Source: Myxococcus fulvus (GTDB taxonomy: Bacteria; Myxococcota; Myxococcia; Myxococcales; Myxococcaceae). From it: 64,000 nucleotides of DNA. Positions 29,648 to 37,470 of the stretch are shown here, piece by piece; the first letter of the stretch is position 1; each line of letters begins with the position of its first letter. Location of the stretch: NCBI RefSeq assembly GCF_900111765.1, contig NZ_FOIB01000007.1:124001-188000 (forward strand), read 5' to 3'. The notes beneath the pieces are model-generated. The model ran no database searches and was not told where the DNA came from. It was given only the letters and a program-made list of their open reading frames with translations. Both the position numbers and the translations under genes were made by a program.

Positions 29648-29761
29648 GAAGCTGGGGTGCTTCGCGGGCCCGGTCTTTGTCGCTCGCCTCTACCATTTGG
29701 GCTACCCCGCCACAGGGTTGGCGGGGGCAGGGTTCGAACCTGCACTGGAAGACGACCCGGG
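29648..29761 (-). ncRNA. tRNA-mimic RNA 1 (circularly permuted, YrlA/Y RNA-like)
   Basis: Same arrangement as RNA 2, 35 bases upstream of it. On the minus strand: CCCGG (29761-29757), GTCGT (29756-29752), T stem GCAGG, T loop TTCGAAC, CCTGC, acceptor strand CCCCGCC (29726-29720). An 8-base loop AACCCTGT follows, then acceptor strand GGCGGGG (29711-29705), TA, a classical D arm GCCCAAATGGTAGAGGC with the GG dinucleotide, GCGAC (29683-29679), CCGGG (29673-29669), and a 3' hairpin GAAGC-ACCCCA-GCTTC (29663-29648). Acceptor and T stems are perfect; GCGAC/GTCGT has one G-U pair. TTCGAAC and GG would allow the normal T-loop/D-loop contact. The true 5' end and outer stem were not resolved; the upstream 60 bases down to the stop at 29825 may belong to it. 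Confidence 0.7.
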
Positions 29762-29824
29762 AACGCTCGGCGTCAACTTGCTGCTGAGTTTGAGTTTGTA
29801 CTCCGTAGGACTGCGTGCGCGAGC

Positions 29825-30556
29825 CTAGCTGAAGAGGTAGCCGAGGAGAACATCCCCGGCCTTCATCTCCTCCGCCGCGACGGCGTTGGCTTCCTCGCGC
29901 GCGAACTTGACCGCTTGCTGGAGCTTCTCCACGCGCTCCAACAGCTCATTGACCCGGACGGCCGGCAGGGCGCCCGAGTACTTCACCGTCTTCCAGTAAC
30001 CGACGACGATGTCCTCGTAATAGACCTCCACCTGGGCGGGGTGCTTCTCGGTGGCCTCGGCCTTCACGTGGTTTCGGGGGACCTTCTTCGTCTTCGCCGT
30101 CTGCACGGGCTCGGTGGCCCACAGGCCCTGCGCCGGGTCCGGGACCCAGGACTCCGACGGGTCCAGCGTGGGGAGCTTCTTCACGAAGGTGTGCAGGTCC
30201 ACCAGCTGCTTCTCGAGGAAGAGCAGGTACGTCGCGGGCACGCCCTTGAGCAGGACGCGGCCGTCCACGCTCACGTCGGCCTTCGCGCGACAGTTGGTGA
30301 GGTCCTTGGTGGCGGTGACGTCGAAGAGGCGGGTGAGGATCTCCTTCGTCTTCTTCAGCACGTCGTCGGTGCGCACCTGCACGCGCGTGGACTCGGGGGG
30401 GAAGCGCTCACCCTCTTCGTCCCGGGGCTGATAGGTGCGGGAGATGCCGTTGAGCAGCTGCGGCTTCTGCAGGTCGTGGTGCGCCTGGGTCAGCTCCTGC
30501 TGGGAGCGGTTCTTGACGCCCTTCTCGACGGCGATGATCTGATTGAGCTTGGTCAC
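29825..30556 (-). CDS. Conserved protein of unknown function adjacent to the tRNA-mimic RNAs
   Basis: 243 residues, acidic-basic mixed, no signal or membrane segment. Long helical N-terminus (VEKGVKNRSQQELTQAHHDLQ) and C-terminus (VRVNELLERVEKLQQAVKFAREEAN) flank a central beta-rich part (ADVSVDGRVLLKGVPATYLLFLEKQL; TKKVPRNHVKAEATEKHPAQVEVYYEDI). I recognise it as a widespread conserved hypothetical found in bacteria and phages (possibly DUF7873; not checked) with no known activity. Its stop is ~60 bases upstream of RNA 1 on the same strand, so co-transcription or an RNA-related function is plausible but inferred. Confidence 0.75.
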   Translation of the reverse strand: MTKLNQIIAVEKGVKNRSQQELTQAHHDLQKPQLLNGISRTYQPRDEEGERFPPESTRVQVRTDDVLKKTKEILTRLFDVTATKDLTNCRAKADVSVDGRVLLKGVPATYLLFLEKQLVDLHTFVKKLPTLDPSESWVPDPAQGLWATEPVQTAKTKKVPRNHVKAEATEKHPAQVEVYYEDIVVGYWKTVKYSGALPAVRVNELLERVEKLQQAVKFAREEANAVAAEEMKAGDVLLGYLFS

Positions 30557-30631
30557 GATGTCATTCTCTTGAATTTGAGTTGCGGCGCTCGACGCTTCGG
30601 CCCGAGCGTACCTGACGGCGGTGACGGCTTC

Positions 30632-31216
30632 TCAGTTCGGCCGGCCGTAGCCGAGCAGCGCGTCGTCCTCGAACTCGGCGACCCAGCCCACGGGCAGCGC
30701 GAGCGCGGACAGCAGGGCGGGGCGGCGATGGAGCAGGGCGTAGAGGGGGAGGGACTCGGGCTCCTGCCCGGTGGCGGCGCCCGGGGGGATGATGAGCCAG
30801 CCGGAGTCGGTGGCCTCGGGGGCGCGGATGCGCGCGACGGCGAGCCGCGAGCTGACCTCCCAGCCGGGCAGCGCGTCGACCCTGTCGCCGTAGCGGGGGA
30901 AGAGCGGATCACAGCCCACCGTCTGGGTGGTCTCGAGCATGCGGCCCTGGACCCGCAGCGTCACGGTGATGTCGTCGCGCCAGCCCGTCATCGGGTTGCC
31001 GGCGAAGTCGGGCTCGGTCACCACGAGCGAGGTGCCTCGTGGGTCCAGTCGCAGGTTGGACCAGCCGAAGCGCAGCGTGCGGCCCGGGAGCAGGCCACCC
31101 GGGGGGAGGCGGGCGAGCACACCGAGCACCCACTCGGCCTGCTCCTCCGCGTCGTCCTCGCAGTGCAGCACGACGTGGACGCCGTGGAGGTGTCGTTCCA
31201 ATCGAAGGGGGGCCAT
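30632..31216 (-). CDS. Imm33/DUF2185-like protein
   Basis: 194 residues. The C-terminal ~80 residues (WEVSSRLAVARIRAPEATDSGW ... LYALLHRRPALLSALALPVGWVAEFED, in parts) carry the DSGW and L-L-PVGxxFE pattern of the DUF2185/Imm33 fold, often annotated as immunity proteins of polymorphic toxins. The N-terminal ~110 residues are beta-rich and unassigned. ATG 31216 has AAGGAG 10 bases upstream. It lies 19 bases after the crotonase gene and 75 before the 243-residue gene, all on one strand. No toxin gene is next to it, so an immunity role is doubtful here. Confidence 0.6.
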   Translation of the reverse strand: MAPLRLERHLHGVHVVLHCEDDAEEQAEWVLGVLARLPPGGLLPGRTLRFGWSNLRLDPRGTSLVVTEPDFAGNPMTGWRDDITVTLRVQGRMLETTQTVGCDPLFPRYGDRVDALPGWEVSSRLAVARIRAPEATDSGWLIIPPGAATGQEPESLPLYALLHRRPALLSALALPVGWVAEFEDDALLGYGRPN

Positions 31217-31235
31217 GTGCTCACGCTCCTTGGGG

Positions 31236-32027
31236 CTAGCGTCCGTGGAACACGGGGGGACGGCGGGCCGCGGCGGCGGCGAGTCCCTCGCCCAGGTCCG
31301 CGCTGCCGTAGCTCTCCGCCTGGAGCCGGGCCTCTTCTTCCAACGCACGGCGCAGGGCCGCGCGGTCCAGGCCGAGCCGTTGCTTGAGCCCTCGGGTCGC
31401 GAGCGGCGCATTGGACGCGATGGTGCGGGCGAGCGTGGAGGCCCGGGCGCGCGTCTGGTCCGCGGCAGTGGCCTCGAGGACGAGGCCGAGCCGGGCGGCC
31501 TCGCGGCCATCGAAGCGGCGGCCGGTGAGCAGCAGCTCCGCGGCGCGCTGGGGGCCCGCGCGCAGGGGGACGAGGAAGGTGGCGCCCATGCCGGGGTGCA
31601 GGCCGAGCTGGACGAAGTTGAGCGCGAGCTTCGCGTCCTCGGAGGCGATGACGATGTCGCACGCGAGGGCCACGCAGAAGCCGGCGCCGATGGCGGCGCC
31701 TTCGACGGCGGCGATGGTCGGCACGGGCAGGTCGAGGAGACAGAGGTAGCGCGAGTAGAACTCGAGCATGAAGAGGCGGGCCTCCTCGAAGGGGACCTGG
31801 CGCAGACGGTCCAGCATCTGGAGGTCTCCGCCGGCGGAGAACGTTCCGCCCGCGCCGGTGAGGAGCACGGCGCGCACGTCATTGCGTCCACGCAGCTCCT
31901 CGACGCGCTCGCGCAGCGCGATTCCCAGCTCGGGGGTCATCGCGTTGCGGCGGGCCGCATCGTTCATCGTGAGGGTGGCGACGCCGTCGTCCACCTCCAG
32001 CAGTACGCTCATCGCCTGGACAGTCAT
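31236..32027 (-). CDS. Enoyl-CoA hydratase/isomerase-family (crotonase fold) protein
   Basis: 263 residues. The oxyanion hole is formed by GTFSAGGDLQ and AAIGAGFCVALACDIVIA. By alignment with rat enoyl-CoA hydratase, the Glu of the AAELLLTG helix (E164 equivalent) is present, but the E144 position is Phe within LNFVQLGLHPGMGAT. That pattern is closer to CoA-isomerase or PaaG/PaaB-type members than to true hydratases. The substrate would be an acyl-CoA of unknown type. Start 32027 or the internal ATG 32012. First gene of the minus-strand unit that leads into the RNA-associated genes. Confidence 0.82.
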   Translation of the reverse strand: MTVQAMSVLLEVDDGVATLTMNDAARRNAMTPELGIALRERVEELRGRNDVRAVLLTGAGGTFSAGGDLQMLDRLRQVPFEEARLFMLEFYSRYLCLLDLPVPTIAAVEGAAIGAGFCVALACDIVIASEDAKLALNFVQLGLHPGMGATFLVPLRAGPQRAAELLLTGRRFDGREAARLGLVLEATAADQTRARASTLARTIASNAPLATRGLKQRLGLDRAALRRALEEEARLQAESYGSADLGEGLAAAAARRPPVFHGR

Positions 32028-32107
32028 GGGCGGACTGTAGCCGCCTGATTGTCCCCGTCCACCTCGTCCGTAGGGCCTCGCGGCTTCTCCCGCGCGTCGT
32101 CGCTACG

Positions 32108-34495
32108 TCAGTCGGTGTCCGGTGTGGCGAGCAGGGCGCGGAGGACACGTTCACCGGTGGCGGGGATTCGCGTGACCAGGGCTCCGGTGGCGTGGCGGAT
32201 GGCGTTGCAGACGGCGGGCGCGACGCCGACGAGGCTCACCTCCGCGACGCCCTTGGCTCCGAAGGGGCCGGGACCGGCGGGATGCTCCAGGAGGATGGGG
32301 TGGATGGCGAGCGGCACGTCCAGCACGCCCGGCACCTTGTAGCCACTCATGGAGGGATTGAGCAGCTGCCCGTCCTTCCACAGCAGCTCCTCCGTGAGCG
32401 CGAAGCCGAGCCCCTGCACGAAGCCGCCGATGACCTGCCCCTCCGCCGCCGCGGGGTTGAGCGCCCGCCCCACGTCGTGGACGCTCCAGGCTTCGAGCAG
32501 CCGCACGTGGCCCGTCACCTCGTCCACCTCGACCTCCGCCACCTGCGCGGCGAAGACGAAGAAGCCGTTGGCCATGGTCGGCAGGCCCTCGACCTGCGTG
32601 CGCCGCGTGTCGAGCTGGAAGGGTGGGAACATCCACCGCGCGGAGGCGATGGGTGGACCGCCCTCGACGTAGAGCGCGCGCCCGGCGAGCGCCGCGAAGG
32701 ACACCGTCAGCTCCGGCTCACCCCGCACGCCGACGAGTCCTCCGGGCCGCAGCTCGAGTGAGCGCGCGGGACGCTGGAGGACCTCCGCCGCTTGTTCGAA
32801 GAGCTGCTCCCGGAGCTGCTCACAGGCCTGGGTGATGGCGCGGCCCACGGTGAACGTGGTGCGCGTGCCGCCCGTGGCCCAGTCATAGGGTGACGTGTCC
32901 GTGTCGGGCCGGCTGAACTGGATGTGCTCCAGCGGCAGGCCGAGCGCTCCCGCCGCGCACTGCGCCAGCGCGATGTCCGAGCCCTGTCCGATGTCCACCG
33001 CGCCCGTGTTGACGCCGACCGTCCCGTCCTCGTTCAGCCGCACCGTGGCGCTGGAGCCGAGCAACCCGGAGACATGCGCCACCGCGGAGACGCCGATGCC
33101 CCTGCGCTTGCCGGGCGCGCACGGCTCCGTGGCTTGTCTGCGCCGTGCCCACTGCGCCACATCCCGGGCGCGCTCCAGGCATGCGCGCAGCGTGCCGCTC
33201 TCCACGGGGGCGCCTCCGAGCCACCGCTCACCGGTCTCCAGTGCGTTGGAGATTCGAAGCTCGATGGGGTCGACCTTCAATGCGTCCGCGATGCGGTCCA
33301 CCTGCGTCTCGCTGGCGAAGTGGATCTGTGGATTGCCGAAGCCCCGGAACGCGGAGCCGCGCAGCTTGTTGGTGTAGACGCACCAGCACTCGATGTCGAC
33401 GTGAGGGATGCGATAGGGCCCGCGCGCGAAGTAGCTGGCGACGGCGGCGACGAAGGGGCCGTCGTCCGCGTAGGCGCCCGTGTCCAGGTAGATGCGCGCC
33501 TGTCGGACGAGGATGCGTCCGTCCTTCGACGCGCCGGTGCGCAGGTGGATGCGCGCGCCGTGGCGTGAGCGCATCATCGTCATGTCATCCGTGCGGGAGA
33601 ACGTGAGCTTCACCGGCGCCCGGGCCGCGCGGGCCAGCGCCGCGGTGATGGGCTGATTGGTGGACTCCGTCTTGCCTCCGAATGCGCCGCCCACGCGAGG
33701 CGCGAGCACGCGCACCTTCGTCATGGGGAGGGCGAGCGCCTCCGCGGTGATGGCCTGGACGCGGAACACCGACTGCGTGGACGTGTGGAGGGTGAGCCGA
33801 CCGCTGTCCAGGTCCACGTCGGCGACGGTGGAGCAGGGCTCCAGGTAGATGTGCTGTTGCGCGGGTGTCTCGTAGATGTCCTCGATGACGACGTCGCAGC
33901 GGGACCACATGCGGTCCGGGTCGCCCTCGACGAGCCGGATGTGGGCTGCGGCGTTGGGCGGGCGGCCATCGCGAGGCGCGTGGATGGGAGGCGCGTCGGG
34001 ACGCAGTGCGGCTTCCACGTCGAGGACGTCCGGGAGGACCTCGTAGCGGATGTCGATGAGCTCCAGGGCCCGGCGCGCGGTGGCCAGGTCGACGGCGGCC
34101 ACGGCGGCCACGGGCTCGCCCGCGTAGCGCACCTTGCCTCTCGCGAGCAGCGGTTGGTCCTTCACCACGGGGCCGATGTCGATGGGTGGCAGGTCCTCCG
34201 CCGTGAGCACGGCGCGCACGCCCGGCAGCGCACGGGCTCGCGAGGCGTCGTAGGACAGGATGCGCGCGTGCGCGTGGGGACTGCCCAAGAGCGCGCCCTG
34301 CAGCATCCCAGGAAGCTGGAGGTCATCCGTATAGATCGCGCGTCCGGTGACCTTCTCACGCGCGTCCGGCCGGACGGCGGAGCGTCCCACGACGTCACCC
34401 ACCGGCTCGGGAGGGGGCCTGGGCCGCGATGCGGCCGCCGGATGTTCCGAGGACTCCACGCCGGGCTCCGCCGAGGTCTTCGGGTCGAGGCTCAT
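32108..34495 (-). CDS. Molybdenum hydroxylase large subunit (xanthine dehydrogenase/CoxL family)
   Basis: 795 residues, the molybdopterin-binding catalytic subunit. Residues ~35-145 are the a/b-hammerhead domain (AREKVTGRAIYTDDLQLPGML). The Mo-site motifs follow: VGGAFGGKTE, RGSAFRGFGNPQ, DIGQGSDIALAQ, and the C-terminal GPFGAKGVAE with the expected catalytic Glu. The SAFRGFG loop is of the xanthine dehydrogenase/aldehyde oxidase kind, not the Cys-containing loop of CO dehydrogenase. Substrate is therefore probably an N-heterocycle or aldehyde. ATG 34495 overlaps the stop of the iron-sulfur subunit gene by 4 bases. Confidence 0.92.
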   Translation of the reverse strand: MSLDPKTSAEPGVESSEHPAAASRPRPPPEPVGDVVGRSAVRPDAREKVTGRAIYTDDLQLPGMLQGALLGSPHAHARILSYDASRARALPGVRAVLTAEDLPPIDIGPVVKDQPLLARGKVRYAGEPVAAVAAVDLATARRALELIDIRYEVLPDVLDVEAALRPDAPPIHAPRDGRPPNAAAHIRLVEGDPDRMWSRCDVVIEDIYETPAQQHIYLEPCSTVADVDLDSGRLTLHTSTQSVFRVQAITAEALALPMTKVRVLAPRVGGAFGGKTESTNQPITAALARAARAPVKLTFSRTDDMTMMRSRHGARIHLRTGASKDGRILVRQARIYLDTGAYADDGPFVAAVASYFARGPYRIPHVDIECWCVYTNKLRGSAFRGFGNPQIHFASETQVDRIADALKVDPIELRISNALETGERWLGGAPVESGTLRACLERARDVAQWARRRQATEPCAPGKRRGIGVSAVAHVSGLLGSSATVRLNEDGTVGVNTGAVDIGQGSDIALAQCAAGALGLPLEHIQFSRPDTDTSPYDWATGGTRTTFTVGRAITQACEQLREQLFEQAAEVLQRPARSLELRPGGLVGVRGEPELTVSFAALAGRALYVEGGPPIASARWMFPPFQLDTRRTQVEGLPTMANGFFVFAAQVAEVEVDEVTGHVRLLEAWSVHDVGRALNPAAAEGQVIGGFVQGLGFALTEELLWKDGQLLNPSMSGYKVPGVLDVPLAIHPILLEHPAGPGPFGAKGVAEVSLVGVAPAVCNAIRHATGALVTRIPATGERVLRALLATPDTD

Positions 34496-34992
34496 CGCGC
34501 CTCCTCGTGAGACTTCGCGGCACTCGGGGCGCGGCCCACGGAGGCGATGGCCTCGACGACGCGGACATAGCCCGAGCACCGACACACATTGCTGCCGAGT
34601 GCCTGCCGGACATCCTCGACGGACGGGGTCGGATTGCGCTCCAGCAAGGCCTTCGCCGTGAGCACGATGCCCGACATGCAGAATCCACATTGCACGGCCC
34701 CGTGGTCCACGAGGGCCTGCTGAACGGGGTGCAGCACACCGTTCGCCTCCACGCCCTCGATGGTGGTGATGGCCCGGCCCTGCCGGCTCACCGCCAACGT
34801 GAGGCATGACAACACGGGCAGGCCATCCACCAGGACGGTGCATGCCCCACAGCTCCCCTCGTCACATCCCCGCCGCGTGCCCGTGGAGCGGAGGTCCTCG
34901 CGCAACACGTCCAGCAGCGTCCTTTGCGTCGCCACCCGGAGGTCATGCGGGCGTCCATTGACGACGAGCCTCACCGCCAGTTCCTCAGCCAT
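34492..34992 (-). CDS. Molybdenum hydroxylase small subunit, two [2Fe-2S] clusters
   Basis: 166 residues. The plant-ferredoxin-like domain holds C43, C48, C51 and C63 (RGCDEGSCGACTVLVDG...LSC). The helical second domain holds C102, C105, C137 and C139 (QCGFCMSG, CRCSGY). It carries electrons from the Mo site to the flavin subunit. ATG 34992 lies inside the end of the FAD subunit gene (8-base overlap); the TGA overlaps the large subunit ATG. Order and overlaps match CoxMSL-type operons. Confidence 0.95.
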   Translation of the reverse strand: MAEELAVRLVVNGRPHDLRVATQRTLLDVLREDLRSTGTRRGCDEGSCGACTVLVDGLPVLSCLTLAVSRQGRAITTIEGVEANGVLHPVQQALVDHGAVQCGFCMSGIVLTAKALLERNPTPSVEDVRQALGSNVCRCSGYVRVVEAIASVGRAPSAAKSHEEAR

Positions 34993-35833
34993 TGCCCACC
35001 TCCCGCGCCTGCGCGAGCGCTCGCCCGAGCAGCCGGGGTAGGAGCAACCGCCTGTACTCCGCCGACCCTCGGACATCATCCGGAGGACTCGCTGCCTGGG
35101 AGAGCAGGGCCCCCGCGGCGGTGATGTCCTCCTCCTCCAGCCGCGTCCCCACCAGGCGCTGGTCCGCCTCATCCCGCTGGAGCGGAACAGGCCCGCACGA
35201 GCCCACCGCCACGCGCGCATGGGTGCATCGACCCGCCTCCATCGTCACCACGCACGCGATGGACAGGATGGGGTAGTCCGCGTCCACGCGGCTGTAGCGA
35301 TGATGCTGTCCCCGCGCTCCGGCGGGCCCTCGGGGCACGAGCACGCGGGTGATGAGCTCTCCTCGCGCCAACGACGTCTCGAATGCCCCACGCAGCAGCT
35401 CACGCACCGGAACCCTGCGCCGTCCTCGCGCGCCCGCGACCTCGACCAGGGCAGAGGCGGCCACCAGCGCCACGGGCAGCTCCGTCGCCGGGTCCGCGAG
35501 CCCCAACGAGCCTCCCACCGTGGCCATGTTCCGGATGGCGGGGTGGGCCAGCTGCCGGGCCGCGTCACGCACCACCTCCATCGCACCCCGCAGCCGTGAC
35601 TCCTCCGCCACCTGCCGATGCGTGCACATGGCGCCCAGCCACACGCCTTCCTCCGACGCTGAGATTGCCGAGAGCTCCGCGATGCGCTGCAGGCTCACCA
35701 GGAGCGGCGGCGCGCTCCGACGCTGGTTCATCATCGCCACCAACGACGCCCCTCCCGCCAGACACCGAGCCCCCTCGACGCTCGCCAGCAGCGCGAGCCC
35801 TTCCTCGACGGTCTCCGGTTCCGTGTAGCCCAT
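34985..35833 (-). CDS. Molybdenum hydroxylase medium subunit, FAD-binding
   Basis: 282 residues of the CoxM/XdhB type. FAD-binding motifs are RCLAGGASLVAMM near residues 22-35 and NMATVGGSLGLADPATELPVAL near 105-125; the C-terminal CO-dehydrogenase flavoprotein domain follows (RYSRVDADYPILSIACVV). It is the first gene of the operon. ATG 35833 lies ~46 bases from the inverted repeat at 35879-35897. The operon holds no XdhC or MobA-type maturation gene. Confidence 0.93.
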   Translation of the reverse strand: MGYTEPETVEEGLALLASVEGARCLAGGASLVAMMNQRRSAPPLLVSLQRIAELSAISASEEGVWLGAMCTHRQVAEESRLRGAMEVVRDAARQLAHPAIRNMATVGGSLGLADPATELPVALVAASALVEVAGARGRRRVPVRELLRGAFETSLARGELITRVLVPRGPAGARGQHHRYSRVDADYPILSIACVVTMEAGRCTHARVAVGSCGPVPLQRDEADQRLVGTRLEEEDITAAGALLSQAASPPDDVRGSAEYRRLLLPRLLGRALAQAREVGNG

Positions 35834-35878
35834 GTCGTCACCTCGTCGGACATCCGCTCCAGCATTCTCTCATCACGC

Positions 35879-35897
35879 CACCCTCGGAAATAGGGTG
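35879..35897. promoter_or_regulatory. Inverted repeat upstream of the molybdenum hydroxylase operon
   Basis: CACCCT (35879-35884) and AGGGTG (35892-35897) are exact inverted repeats around a 7-base A-rich spacer (CGGAAAT). The site is 46 bases before the first start codon of the operon, in the divergent intergenic region shared with the gene at 36065. Size and position suit a dimeric repressor operator. No regulator gene is adjacent. Confidence 0.4.
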
Positions 35898-36064
35898 ACT
35901 GTCATCAGAACCCCGGTGCCGAGGTGCCAACTCCAAAGGCGGGACATGCCAGGGTCGTCCGTGTTCCAGCGCCGTCCATCGAGCGTGGATGTCTGGCTTT
36001 GGGGCGGCCGGGCGATGGGTGTCTGTCTTGATGCGGGGGTTGCCCGATGGCCACTGTCCCCGCC

Positions 36065-37015
36065 ATGACAAGAAAATCCGGCAAGGTGTCCTTCCTCCTG
36101 TTGTGGTGTGTCGTCTCCACTTCGGCCTGGGCGCAGGTGCAGATGATCTCTGTCACCGCGCCCCAGACGCTCCCCAGCCCGCTGGCGGGCTTCAACGTGC
36201 AGTACTCGATGACGGGCAGCAAGTACGGCGCCGGCGCGGCGGTGGCGCAGGTGACCTTCTATCTCTCCTCCACCGCGAACGGGAGCAGCGGCGTCTATAC
36301 GCTGTTCACCCAGCAGATTGGCCTGCGGGGCTCGGGCCTGGGGCCCTACTACCCACCCATCGGAACCCAGACGGCCTACATCAATCGCTTCAGCATGCCC
36401 GCCAACACGGTCGCCCAGCTCGAGTACCTCGAGGCCGCCTGTCAGTCGTCCGTGTGGTACGTCCTGGGCCGCGTGGACAGCACCACGCTGGTGCGGGACG
36501 ACACGCTCATCGGCACCGCCAAACCTCCCGACTTCTACTTCACCGCCGGGACGCTCAGCCCGGGTGTCATCCAGCCAGGCGGCACCGCGAACCTCTCGTT
36601 CGACCTGTACTCCCGCTGTCCCGCGCCCGCCGCCTCCCGCGTGGGTGTCTACCTCACGGACCCGGACTTCCAGGTGCTGGAGTCCATCGGCGCCATTCCC
36701 ATCAACGCCGGCTCCGGGACCTGGTCCTTCCCACCCACCGCCATCAGCTTCTCGCCCGCAATCGCTCCGGGCAGCTACCGCGTCGTGCTCCTCGCCGACG
36801 TGGACAACACCGTCGCCGAGGGCAACGAGGACAACAACGGGGGCTTCTTCACCCTGGACGTCACCGAGCCCGCCCTGGCCACTTCGGAAGGCCCGCCGCA
36901 TCAGCTGGAGCCCGCTCCCGCGCTGCCCTTCGACGGTGTCCAGGCGCTCACCCAGCCCACGCAGGGGGCCGCGGAGGACCTGGCGTCGTTCCGCTCAGCG
37001 CCCACGCCACGCTAG
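36065..37015 (+). CDS. Secreted CARDB-like beta-domain protein
   Basis: 316 residues from ATG 36065 (signal peptide SFLLLWCVVSTSAWA). Two successive ~110-residue beta-sandwich domains are visible. The first is VQMISVTAPQTLPSPLAGFNVQYSM and onward; the second includes PDFYFTAGTLSPGVIQPGG ... GSYRVVLLADVDNTVAEGNEDNN, in parts. The ADVDNTVAEGNEDNN ending is the signature of CARDB (cell-adhesion-related) domains. A Pro/Ala-rich tail follows. Likely a surface or secreted adhesion protein. Confidence 0.7.
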   Translation: MTRKSGKVSFLLLWCVVSTSAWAQVQMISVTAPQTLPSPLAGFNVQYSMTGSKYGAGAAVAQVTFYLSSTANGSSGVYTLFTQQIGLRGSGLGPYYPPIGTQTAYINRFSMPANTVAQLEYLEAACQSSVWYVLGRVDSTTLVRDDTLIGTAKPPDFYFTAGTLSPGVIQPGGTANLSFDLYSRCPAPAASRVGVYLTDPDFQVLESIGAIPINAGSGTWSFPPTAISFSPAIAPGSYRVVLLADVDNTVAEGNEDNNGGFFTLDVTEPALATSEGPPHQLEPAPALPFDGVQALTQPTQGAAEDLASFRSAPTPR

Positions 37016-37025
37016 CCAGCCACCA

Positions 37026-37047
37026 CCTCCCCCCAGGATGGGGGAGG
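37026..37047. terminator. Bidirectional hairpin between convergent genes
   Basis: CCTCCCCC (37026-37033) pairs with GGGGGAGG (37040-37047) across the 6-base loop CAGGAT. It lies between the stops at 37015 (+) and 37061 (-), so it could serve both transcripts. No T-tract. Confidence 0.5.
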
Positions 37048-37060
37048 CGGTCCCGGCCGC

Positions 37061-37441
37061 TCAGTAGAGCGTCAGGCTGACTTCCTCACCCGGCTGGACG
37101 GTGATCTCCTGCTCGCTTTCGAAGCGGCGCTCGCTGCCGATGTTCTTGCTGCCGAACGTGCCGATGATCTCCACGCCGAAGCGCACCCGGTCCGTGACGC
37201 CCACCATGTCCGGGGGCAGCACGAAGTTGCGGCTGGACATCCCTGGCACCGTGCCCAGCCGCACCCTGCGCGCCCCGTTGAGGGCGTAGAGGTTCACGTC
37301 CACCGTCTTGCGGCTCTCCACCTGGACCGTCGTCTTGGGCCGGGGAGGCTGGTCGGCGTCCGCCGCCTGCGTGGTGGCGCAAGCGCAGGCGAGGGAGCCG
37401 ATGAGCAGCAACACGACCGACAGCGTGGCACGGGTGGGCAT
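37061..37441 (-). CDS. Small lipoprotein, unknown
   Basis: 126 residues. The signal peptide ends in a lipobox-like LACAC. The mature part is a single beta-rich domain (TTVQVESRKTVDVNLYALNG, RRVRLGTVPG, VGVEIIGT-like strands, EITVQPGEEVSLTLY). No family recognised. The stop faces the gene at 36065, and the chemoreceptor gene on the same strand ends 29 bases ahead of its start, so the two may be one transcript. Confidence 0.65.
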   Translation of the reverse strand: MPTRATLSVVLLLIGSLACACATTQAADADQPPRPKTTVQVESRKTVDVNLYALNGARRVRLGTVPGMSSRNFVLPPDMVGVTDRVRFGVEIIGTFGSKNIGSERRFESEQEITVQPGEEVSLTLY

Positions 37442-37470
37442 ATGAGCTCGCAGCGTGAGAGGAACCTCGT

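Noticed and set aside
29604..29711. tRNA with a short intron, pairing AGCGA (29680-29684) with a downstream TCGCT
   Set aside because: A 5-bp match over ~55 bases is likely by chance, the following T arm is broken, and bacteria do not use short tRNA introns.
29472..29761. Ordinary tRNA genes on the minus strand
   Set aside because: The T arms precede their matching acceptor 5' strands and D arms, no linear order gives a 7-bp acceptor with proper anticodon arm, and no U33-type anticodon loop is formed. The linear pairing of GGCGGGG with the downstream CCGCCGC gives only 5 of 7 pairs.
29472..29761. Attachment site of an integrated element at a tRNA gene
   Set aside because: No integrase, no direct repeat of a tRNA 3' end and no island boundary in base composition were seen.
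29411..29824. tmRNA (ssrA), including the permuted two-piece form
   Set aside because: There is no GGGG..-type tmRNA 5' end, no recognisable tag reading frame ending in Ala-Ala-stop, and a real D arm with stem and GG loop is present, which tmRNA lacks.
30632..31216. Toxin-immunity pair based on the Imm33-like domain
   Set aside because: No polymorphic toxin, Rhs or secretion-linked gene is adjacent; the neighbours are an enzyme, a conserved protein and RNAs.
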